64,000 nucleotides of DNA. Origin: JAHIKV01 sp963733145 (lineage in GTDB: Bacteria; Planctomycetota; Planctomycetia; Pirellulales; Thermoguttaceae). The notes beneath the pieces were generated by a model. That model had not been told where the DNA came from. It did not search any database and saw nothing but the letters and a program-made list of their open reading frames with translations. The position numbers and the translations under genes are program-made. Shown here piece after piece: positions 25,675-34,393 of this stretch (position 1 is its first letter; every line of letters starts with the position of its first letter). The stretch spans positions 62,001 through 126,000 of the forward strand of contig CAVTCJ010000004.1 of NCBI GenBank assembly GCA_963733145.1. The letters run 5' to 3'.

Positions 25675-28600
25675 TCGGCGAAGACGGCCTCCACGTCGGC
25701 CCGGCCGATGCCGCGCCGGAATCCCGGCTGCAGAACGGCGCTCATCAGTTCGTCCAACGAGGCTTCAATATCCGTAAGCCCGAGCGTATGCCCCAATTCA
25801 TGTTCTACAACGCTCAGCAGGTCGACGCGATCGACGGTGCGCCGATCGAGGGCCCGGAGTTTCGAGGAGAGCAGCGTCGGGCGAAACTCCTCGTTCCGGC
25901 CGGGCGTGGAATCGACGAACCAGCCGAATCCGGCGGCGTCGCGGTCGATGTAGACGACATCGCCCCGTGCCAGGCCCAACTCGCGACCCGGCAAATCGGT
26001 AATTTTGAGTTGTACATGCGTCAGGATGTCCAGGGAAGAGGCGGCCAGTCCCGCCCTCGCCCATTGGGCAACTGCCGCGCGGACGATCGGCGACAACTCA
26101 TTTTCCGTCAGAATCGCGCCATCCGGCTGCTGGACGGTTTCTACACTGGCCGCCAGCAAAGGCGAGCCGCTCTGCTGCCAATTGCCCACTATTGGCCTTG
26201 CCCCCGCTTGTCCGCCGAACACATACCGCGCATCTGTGGGCGTATTGTTCCAGACTCCGTTTCCGTTGGCATCGAGATACCAAATTGCGTTTACGTAGAC
26301 GCCGATTTCGCTCTTGCCGTCGCCGTTCCAGTCGCCGGCCACGGCGATGGCCCCGGCCTGCCCGCCAAACTGATACCAGGAGTCGGTGGGCTTGCCGTCC
26401 CAGATGCCGTTTCCATTGGTGTCGAGATACCAATTGACGTTCGAGTAGATGCCGATTTCGCTCTTGCCGTCGCCGTTCCAGTCGCCGGCCACGGCGATGG
26501 CCCCGGCCTGCCCGCCAAACTGATACCAGGCGTCGGTGGGCTTGCCGTCCCAGACCCCATTTCCATTGGTGTCGAGATACCAATTGCCGTTCGAGTAGAT
26601 GCCGATTTCGCTCTTGCCGTCGCCGTTCCAGTCGCCGGCCACGGCGATTGCCCCGGCCTGCCCGCCAAACTGATACCACGAATCGATGCCTTTGCCGTCC
26701 CAGACCCCATTTCCATTGGTGTCGAGATACCAATTGCCGTTCGAGTAGATGCCGATTTCGCTCGCGCCGTCCCCATTCCAGTCGCCGGCCACGGCGATTG
26801 CCCCGGCCTGCCCGCCAAACTGATGCCAGGAATCGCTGGGCGTGCCATTCCAGACGCCGTTTCCATTGACGTCGAGATACCAATTGACGTTTGAGTAGAT
26901 GCCGATGGACCGCGCGGTGGGCGGCTGGATGTTCGTCACCGAAACGTCCGCCGCGTCGAGGCCGTTGTAGTTTGCGTCGGCGCTCACGGCCGCCGCCGTC
27001 ACGATCGTGTACGCCACGTTCCCATCCACGATCAGGTCGTTCACTCCCGTCACCGTCACCGTCTTCGGCGTACTCCAGTCGCTCGACGTGAAGGTCAGGC
27101 TCGACGGCGAAACCGTCCCTTCGGTGGTGTCGCTGGACGACAGCCCGATCGTCACGTTCGCCGCCGGCTGGGTGTCAAGTCTCACCGTGAACGTCGCCGT
27201 CACGCCCGCTTCGCTCGTCACTAGACCCGAGGTCGGCGTGACCGTAACCCCTGCCACATCGTCATTTTGGATCGTGCCGGTAGCCGCGCCCGTGCCAATC
27301 GTCGCATTTGCCGCTCCCGACAGTGTGACCGTGAACGTCTCGTTACCCTCGATCGCATAGTCTCCCAGAATCGGCACGTTGATCGGTTGGCTTGTCACCC
27401 CAGGATTGAACGTCAGCGTGCCATTGGTGGACGTGTAATCGCTCCCCGCCGTCGCCGTCCCGTTGCTGGTGGCGTAGTTCACCGTCACCGTCTGAGAACT
27501 CGACGCCGACAACGTGACCGTGAACATTAGGGTCTTGCTCCCCGTATCCCCTTCGCTGATCGCCGCCGGCGTGCCAATCATAACTTGGGGAACCTGCTCG
27601 TCGTTGAGTATCGTGCCCACGCCCTGGTTGTCGGTGATTGCCGCCCGCGTGGCGTCCGTCGCCCCGCCGAACTTGGCATTGCCGAGGTTCACGTAGAACG
27701 TCTCGTCCGGCTCCACCTTAATGTCCTTGGTCACATTCACCGTCACCGTCTGCGTCAGCGCGCCGCCGGCCGTGAACGTCAACGTCCCGCTGGCCGCCGT
27801 GTAGTCGCTGTCCGCTGTGGTCGCCGTACCGTTGCCCGTGCCGTAGTCCATCGTTACGTCCGACGCCACCGGCTTGCTCAGACTCACCGTGAACGTAAAA
27901 GCCGTCGTCCCGCTCGGCGATCCTTCCGCCAGCGTCACATCGTTGATCGTGATGTTGCTTGTGTCGTCATTTTGGATCGTGCCTGTCTGGCTGCTCGGGC
28001 TGCCCGCCGTGTACCCCGTCCCCGCCGCCACCGTCAGCATCACCGTCTCGTCCGCCTCCACGGTCGTGTCCGCCGTCGGGTCGATCGTCACCACCGCTGT
28101 GCTGCTGCCGTCCGGGATCACCACCGTGCCGGCCGTCCCCGAGAACGTCGCCGCCCCGCTCTGCGTGTAGTCCGTGTTGTACGTCCCTGTCCCGCCGACC
28201 GTGAAGTTCACCGTCAATGCACCGCTCGTAGAACCTGTCCGCGTAAATGTGTACGCCAGATTAGTCGCGCCATCCTCCGCCACCGACGACGGCGAGACCG
28301 CCACCCCGACAGTCACCAACTCAATGTCAAAAGCGCCAATCGCTCCGGCCTCAACGTAATTATTCCCGCTCGAATCGCTCACTTGATCGGATTGCATCCA
28401 GGCTGTGTATGTGCCGGCATTCGCTTGTGTCCATGATGTGCCTGGCGCTGTGATGCGGTACGTCGCGGTGCGAGTTTGCCCGTCGCCAGACTGATCCACA
28501 TTAACCAACGCAGCAAGATGGCTGAATCCGTTAGGTCCAGTCACCAGAATGTCGTTACCGTCAATCGAAGAGTATTGCACAGAATCATCTGGATCGGTGT

Positions 28601-31600
28601 AGGTCACCGCAAACGTGGCTGTAGAGGCGTCGATTGCTACGCTGCTGGAATTCCACGACGCAACAGGGGGGAGGTCTAAGGCCACGAAGTTCATATCCGC
28701 TATTGAAAAAACTGCGGAACTAGATTGCGCGGACGGCATATAGAACGTAACCGTCTCGGTGGCCCCTGCGTAACTCTTAACCCACACCTGCTCCGTCACG
28801 CCTCCAAGCGACTGAACAGAGGCAAGATCAATGTCCTGCACAGTGTCATTCCCGATCATCACTAGCAGGTGATCGTCGTTGCCCGGATTTGCGACCGACA
28901 GATTGAAAGTCAAGAGGTCGGCGTCTGAGGGTATGTTCACGTCAACGGAACCGTACACGGGGCTGTGTGCCTGGAAATTGAGGGGGCCAATCAGAGTACC
29001 AGTCGTCCAAATACTGCTTCCCAAGCCTTTCAATGCTTGCGTCACATCCCCGGATACTTTGTTCCAAAATGATGTCACCGCATTCTTGGCCCCTTGGTAG
29101 GCTGCCTGGGTCTCAGCCTTTAGCTCTTCGCCCGTCAATTGTGTCTTTGTGACCGAAACAAAGTTGGCAAGCGATGACTCTTGCACCCAATACGGCGATC
29201 CATAGGCGTAGTTGTTCTTTTGCACGAACCATGAACCCTGAAAACCCCAGTTGGACGTTGCGGCTCCCGTTTGCGCATCTTCCTGCGGCACCGCGAGATG
29301 TCCGCACAGATTGAATCCATTTTGCACGCTTAGCACGTAGTCCAAGCTGAAATTGGATAGGTTTGTGACGCCATCAATCGCAGCGCCAAGACCGACCCCC
29401 GCCGGCATGTAGTAGTTTGCCACTTCCGTTGTCGAGGCTGCCGCCCGCTTTACCTCGTCCCACGGAAGCGTTAGATACGGTACATGCGGGGCGTCTAGTG
29501 CGTCCAATTCCGCGACCTTTGCCTTCGTCAGGGTGTTTATTTCGATGGCCATGCTCGCCATGAAGCCAGCCCCATTGCTGTGCCCAACCAGCATAAGATT
29601 GCCGGGGTTTAGCTGAATGCTGGCCGCCTTCAAGGTATCCACAAGGGTTTCCGCAAACGATTGCCCAACAAGTATTCCGTTAATCGCGGAGGTGCAAGCG
29701 TCACCTAAGTCAAACGCCAAGTCGTAAGCCAGGGACTTCCCGTTCGGATTCGCGCCGAGCGGAACTAACAAGGAATCGCCGTGACCGCTCCAATCAACGG
29801 CGAGAATGTTGTACTGGCTTGCAGACTGGCCGAGGCTCTTGGCGAACGCCCAGATGTATTCCTGGCTGCCATCCGACTCTACGCCATTGGTGCCAATATC
29901 AAGGGTGCCGTTCCAACCGTGCGTCAAAATGATTGTTGGATTGCTCCAATTCACGGCGGTTGACCACACGGATGGTGACAGCGGAGAGGGTCCAAATTGC
30001 TTCGTGTTTACATTCCATTGATAAAGCTGAGCGACATTTGCGTAATTGTTGTTTGTGGGATTGGGTTGACTGCTTGTAGTCGCCGTATACTGCTGGTAGC
30101 CTGACCCTGACAAGTCTGCGATATTGGGATGCAAGCCGGCTGCGGAAAGGACGATGACGGGCTTGTCGCTTCCGACTGCGACATACTCGGCTTCGATCAG
30201 GGAAGGATTTGCCGCGTGGATGTCCACCGGGAGAAACCAAGGTGACGTACCGCTGCTTGTAAAGGTCCCGACGGAACGGAGGTCCTGCAACGTCTGACCA
30301 GCAAATACCTGGACTTGCTGACCTGCGACCACATCGCCAAGCCACAGACTGATGTCGTTTCCGGCTCCGTCGAACGCGGCAGCCGAAAGCTGGTACACTT
30401 GGCGCTGCCAAGCCTCCGTTGGCGGCACTGGTGCAGCAGCCAGAAACGGCTCGAAGTCAATTACCGGTAGATACGAGGCGTCTGCGTGGTCGTAAATCAT
30501 GTTCTGGGCAATCCAGTTCGCGTCGTGGGGTCCCCAGTAGTTGCCTTCAAGGTTGATTGGGCCGCCAGTGCCTTGTGCCCGAGCCTTGGCCCCGGAAAAA
30601 TTATTGTTTGTTACGATGGCCTGCATTTGGCCATCGAAATACTCGTAGTCGGTATAGTTGAACGTGTCATATTCGAGCACACCATTGCTCTTCGGGCCAA
30701 GAGTAACCTGATTCTTAAACGTCACACCAGCTGCCGCAAGGGTTCCTCCGCTACCATCGTTGCTGATGTACAGGCTCGCGTCGATGATGGTGTTTCCGCC
30801 GGCAATGGTAAGGCTTCCGCCGCTTTGGACATAAAGAGTGGGCCACAGATCATACTTGCTGACGTTGGTGATTGCCGGAAGCGTTGCAGGGCCGGTAAGA
30901 GTACCGCCCATAATGTTCACAGTCGAGCCGGCTTGGAAGACACTGTTGACAAGGGAAGTCGCCAACTGCGGAGCAACGTTTAACTTGCCGCTAAGGAACT
31001 GCGCCCCGCTCAGGGACACGACCGCGTTCGGATACAACTCCACCTGGTTTTGGAAGTTGACATTATTGGCGGACAGCTCCGCCCGTGTTGCTGCTGTCGT
31101 TGACGTACAGGCTCGCGTCGATGATGGTGTTTCCGCCGGCAATGGTAAGGCTTCCGCCGCTTTGGACATAAAGAGTGGGCCACAGATCATACTTGCTGAC
31201 GTTGGTGATTGCCGGAAGCGTTGCAGGGCCGGTAAGAGTACCGCCCATAATGTTCACAGTCGAGCCGGCTTGGAAGACACTGTTGACAAGGGAAGTCGCC
31301 AACTGCGGAGCAACGTTTAACTTGCCGCTAAGGAACTCGCCCCGCTCAGGGACACGACCGCGTTCGGATACAACTCCACCTGGTTTTGGAAGTTGACATT
31401 ATTGGCGGACAGCGCTCCGCCCGTGTTGCTGCTGTCGTTGACGTACAGGCTCGCGTCGATGATGGTGTTTCCGCCGGCAATGGTAGGTGCTTCCGCCGCT
31501 TTGGACATAAAGAGTGGGCCACAGATCATACTTGCTGACGTTGGTGATTGCCGGAAGCGTTGCAGGGCCGGTAAGAGTACCGCCCATAATGTTCACAGTC

Positions 31601-32409
31601 GAGCCGGCTTGGAAGACACTGTTGACAAGGGAAGTCGCCAACTGCGGAGCAACGTTTAACTTGCCGCTAAGGAACTGCGCCCCGCTCAGGGACACGACCG
31701 CGTTCGGATACAACTCCACCTGGTTTTGGAAGTTGACATTATTGGCGGACAGCTGCTCCGCCCGTGTTGCTGCTGTCGTTGACGTACAGGCTCGCGTCGA
31801 TGATGGTGTTTCCGCCGGCAATGGTAAGGCTTCCGCCGCTTTGGACATAAAGAGTGGGCCACAGATCATACTTGCTGACGTTGGTGATTGCCGGAAGCGT
31901 TGCAGGGCCGGTAAGAGTACCGCCCATAATGTTCACAGTCGAGCCGGCTTGGAAGACACTGTTGACAAGGGAAGTCGCCAACTGCGGAGCAACGTTTAAC
32001 TTGCCGCTAAGGAACTGCGCCCGCTCAGGGACACGACCGCGTTCGGATACAACTCCACCTGGTTTTGGAAGTTGACATTATTGGCGGACAGCGCTCCGCC
32101 CGTGTTGCTGCTGTCGTTGACGTACAAAGCACTGCCTTGCACCTGAACGCCGGACTGAATAGTCAGCGTAGCTCCGTTCTCAACATAGACACTGCCAGTA
32201 AGGTTATAGGTCACATTTGACGCATACCATGTGGTGTCTATTGTAATGGGGCCACCGGGCCAGGAAATCGACAGCAACCGCCGATCCTCCAGTGTCTCAC
32301 AGACCAAACGGCGGTGATATGGAGAGAGTCCGAGATTGCTCTGACGTGGTTTGCTGCCCTGACGTTCGGTTCGCGTCGCCCATCTCAGAAAATGAAGACC
32401 TCGACCCAT
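25665..32409 (-). CDS. Giant secreted multidomain protein: beta-helix, alpha/beta hydrolase, Calx-beta, 50-residue repeats, metzincin-like end (frameshifted in repeat array)
   Basis: N-terminus at ATG 32409 carries the planctomycete leader motif 'CETLEDRRLLSISWPG'. The first ~450 residues are beta-helix-like and come from a ~339-bp tandem array (30768-32121) whose units are out of frame with each other. From 31190 on, one frame runs 1841 residues: more beta-helix; an alpha/beta hydrolase domain ('ILTHGWNG', 'AVDWSGHGD', nucleophile elbow 'LVGHSNGAG', about 29950-29250); three Calx-beta domains and a related fourth ('SVAEDGATNL', 'EPDETFYVNL'); five 50-residue 'NWYLDTNGNGVWDG...FGGQAGA' repeats; and a C-terminal zinc-protease-like module ('IDRDAAGFGWFVDSTPG', 'HELGHTLGLTDIE'). 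Probably cell-surface and calcium-binding; a lipase or esterase role is inferred. About 2250 residues in total. Confidence 0.7.
26170..26915 (-). repeat. 150-bp tandem repeat array encoding 50-residue modules
   Basis: Five copies with exact 150-bp spacing (the GCCGATTTCG anchor lies at about 26301, 26451, 26601, 26751 and 26901). Each encodes a 'IGIYSNGNWYLDTNGNG' then 'FGGQAGAIAVAGDWNGDG' module with Asp/Asn/Gly-rich loops like VCBS/FG-GAP calcium-binding repeats. The inner copies are nearly identical in DNA, so they have expanded recently. Confidence 0.85.
30768..32121 (-). repeat. ~339-bp near-identical tandem array in the giant gene
   Basis: The anchor GTACAGGCTCGCGTCGATGA recurs at 30768, 31105, 31443 and 31784, and the array ends at 32122 (GTACAAAGC). 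Unit lengths are therefore 337, 338, 341 and 338 bp. A length of 339 bp would be 113 codons, so each unit differs from an in-frame length by one or two bases. The units are otherwise almost identical; differences are indels such as GGACAGCTCC / GGACAGCGCTCC / GGACAGCTGCTCC and AACTGCGCCCCG / AACTCGCCCCG / AACTGCGCCCG. Confidence 0.9.
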
Positions 32410-32505
32410 GATTGAACCCCTTCAGAACTGGAAATTGAGAATTCTGATGATGTCAGTATTCGATTGAGATAATTTTGGGAAAGCTCTGTTTGAACTCGGG
32501 ATGGA

Positions 32506-32543
32506 GACAGTCCCATTTTCGTCGGACGAAAATTGGGACAGTC
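32506..32543. repeat. GACAGTCCCATTTTCGTC palindrome
   Basis: GACTGTCCCAATTTTCGTC-type arms pair around CGGACG. A second copy is at 35746-35789 and a decayed half at 32698-32725. This and the surrounding gap 32410-32725, upstream of the giant gene, hold no other gene. Confidence 0.75.
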
Positions 32544-32725
32544 CCCCTAGCCCGGTTATGATCCCCCGCCACTTGAGAAAGATGAATGCCAGTATACTGG
32601 AGGGGGTTTGGGTTACAATCACCCATCCAGAATTTGTCACATCCCCCATCTGGAAATCGGAAGACCGCCAATCTGTCGGCATAAGGGAATAGCCCGTTTT
32701 GCCGGACGAATAAATGGACAGTCGC

Positions 32726-33046
32726 CTAGCTTTGCTGCATGGCCAAGGCATGTTGGAGTTTTTCGATCACTATTTTGCGCAGTTGATCCGGCCGAACGAC
32801 CTTCGCCTGCCCGACCAGCCGAGAACCCACCAGATGATCTCGTCCAGTCCATCCACTGGAAACTCAACGTTGCCCGGCCGTCCGGGTGACGGGTTTTCCG
32901 CACGTGGCACAAGAACTTGGCTTGAGTTCGCCGACTCTCTCCTCTGTTGCAGCATAAGGGGGTCGTGCGCCAAATTGCCTCGTCGGACCGGAACAAGGCG
33001 GTCGTGGGACCGCCCCGAACCGACCGTGCTGCCCTGGCCCAATCAC
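32726..33046 (-). pseudogene. C-terminal fragment of a WYL-type regulator (tentative)
   Basis: Joining three frames on the minus strand gives 'RKTRHPDGRATLSF', then 'GLDEIIWWVLGWSG', then 'QAKVVRPDQLRKIVIEKLQH' and 'ALAMQQS' ending at 32726. The order 'DG...L.F...GL.EI..WVL..G..A.V..P..LR..+...L..AL' is that of the C-terminal end of WYL-domain transcription regulators. The N-terminal HTH and most of the WYL domain are absent, and two indels fall within 200 bases. I treat it as a relic bordering the giant gene. Could also be chance similarity in a non-coding stretch. Confidence 0.4.
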
Positions 33047-33049
33047 CGG

Positions 33050-34240
33050 CTAAGACTCGAGCGATTGCTCGACCGGCGTCGCCGCGCCCTCGCGGTGGGC
33101 GGAAACGTAGGCGCTGTAAATTGTCGAAACCGCGTCGGCGGCCAGGCGGCTGTCGCTCTCGGCCGGCTCGCCGTAGGCGATCGAGCGGTAGAAGGCCTCG
33201 ATCTCCTGCGGATAGCCGGTGAACCAGTCTTCCTCCGGCGAGGTGCAGGCCCAGCCCTGTTTCGTGCCGATCTTCTCGAGGACGTAGACGTCGGCGAAGT
33301 TCTGGTCCACCGGGTTGTAGGTCTGCATGGCCGTGTTCGGATTGATGTTGCAGATCGCGCGGTGGTTGTTGGCCGAGACCTCGAGCCAGTTGTGAATGCC
33401 ACCCAGCACGATGTCTGAAGCGAACACGTCGGCGATCGTGCCGTCGTCGAACTCGACGTGCATGGCGGAGAAATCCTCGATGTCGTAATAGTCGCGGCGG
33501 ATGTGCCCCTCGTCGCGGAAGCCGGGCAGCCGGGTCAAGGCGTGCGTCCGGGCGGAGACGGTGCGGGGACGGATCGGCGCGACGTCGCGGGCCCGACCCT
33601 CGACCCGCTTCAGATACAGCGCCGCCGTCAACGGGTGGCAGCCCTTGCCGATCAGCACCCCGCCGCCGCAGCGGGCGGCGTAGGCGTAATCGACCGAGTG
33701 CGAGCCGCTGTGGGCCTCCTCGCCGTGCATCCAGAGAATCTGACCACCGGTCTTCTCCAGGATTTCGCGCTCCTTCTGCACGGCCGGGGCATAAACCCAG
33801 TTCTCGGCGTAGAACAATTTGCCCTGGCCGGAGCGTTCGGCGTCGAGCATCCGCCGGACGGAGGCCAGGGCGGCGTCGCGGGCGGCGGCCATGTCGGCCC
33901 GCTCCCAGTGGAAATCGGCCGAGCCGTCGCCGAAATAGCCGGTCAGCGGTTTCTCGCAGATGACGTATTTGTCGCGGCGCAGACCCGCCGTGGCGACCGG
34001 TTCGTGGGCCATCGGCGGCGTGCAGACGTGAATCGCCTCGACGTTGTCCAGCAGATCGTCGAGACGGTCGAAGAAGCGGATGCCGCGCCGCTGGGCGTAG
34101 GCCGTGCCGCCCGCGCGGTCGAGCGAATGGACGCCGACGACCTCGACGTTGGTTCCGTAGACCTTCTGCAGGGCCTCGAAATGGAAGGTAGCGGAAAAGC
34201 CCGACCCCACAATGCCGGTGCGAACGGTTTTCTTGGTCAT
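33050..34240 (-). CDS. Gfo/Idh/MocA-family oxidoreductase
   Basis: Start chosen at ATG 34240 ('MTKKTVRTGIVGSGFSATFH'); the open frame continues upstream through a GTCTTGGGTCTTAGG repeat and is not coding there. 396 residues: Rossmann 'GIVGSGFSATFHFEAL', 'VEAIHVCTPPMAHEPVA', catalytic 'VICEKPLTGYFG', then 'LFYAENWVYAPAVQKEREIL', 'GGGVLIGKGCHPLTAALYL' and 'WFTGYPQEIEAFYRSIAYGE'. The insertion after EKPLTGYFG and the ENWVYAP block mark a subgroup distinct from the other two paralogues of this window. Substrate unknown, likely a sugar derivative. Isolated between a repeat and the WYL relic. Confidence 0.86.
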   Translation of the reverse strand: MTKKTVRTGIVGSGFSATFHFEALQKVYGTNVEVVGVHSLDRAGGTAYAQRRGIRFFDRLDDLLDNVEAIHVCTPPMAHEPVATAGLRRDKYVICEKPLTGYFGDGSADFHWERADMAAARDAALASVRRMLDAERSGQGKLFYAENWVYAPAVQKEREILEKTGGQILWMHGEEAHSGSHSVDYAYAARCGGGVLIGKGCHPLTAALYLKRVEGRARDVAPIRPRTVSARTHALTRLPGFRDEGHIRRDYYDIEDFSAMHVEFDDGTIADVFASDIVLGGIHNWLEVSANNHRAICNINPNTAMQTYNPVDQNFADVYVLEKIGTKQGWACTSPEEDWFTGYPQEIEAFYRSIAYGEPAESDSRLAADAVSTIYSAYVSAHREGAATPVEQSLES

Positions 34241-34257
34241 GGCAGTCTTGATTTTCT

Positions 34258-34371
34258 TAGGTCGTCTTAGGTCTTGGGTCTTGGTCCCATCATCGACATC
34301 TACGGCTAAGTCCCAAGCCCTAAGACCCAAGACCGAAGACCTGCAACCCGGCACAAGTGCCGGGGCTAAAC
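34258..34371. repeat. GTCTTAGGTCTTGGG array plus CCCGGCACAAGTGCCGGG palindrome
   Basis: GTCGTCTTAGGTCTTGGGTC (34258 on) pairs with CCTAAGACCCAAGACC (34319 on), as in the array at 10053-10126; CCCGGCACAAGTGCCGGGGC (34347 on) is a copy of the palindrome at 11417 and 52469. Both flank the upstream end of a Gfo/Idh/MocA gene, as the copies near 10.1 and 11.4 kb flank the other one. Confidence 0.7.
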
Positions 34372-34393
34372 CGTCTCATTGTAATCCAACACC

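Noticed and set aside
25413..26894. 493-codon plus-strand frame over the 3' end of the giant gene, with internal VAGHGDGPGLPAKL repeats
   Set aside because: It is the reverse-strand echo of the 150-bp repeat array; the minus strand encodes conserved calcium-repeat and protease-like motifs.
26170..26915. Regular 150-bp repeats considered as a CRISPR-like array
   Set aside because: Units are long, contiguous and in frame, and encode a 50-residue protein repeat; no short repeats with unique spacers and no cas genes.
30768..32121. 337-341-bp repeats considered as a mobile or integron-type array
   Set aside because: The repeats are continuous coding modules of a beta-helix protein with no att-like sites or separate genes in each unit.
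32770..33042. Open minus-strand frame of 90 codons beside the oxidoreductase, considered as an intact small gene
   Set aside because: Only part of it fits a family pattern, and the match needs two neighbouring frames; it is reported as a tentative WYL relic instead.
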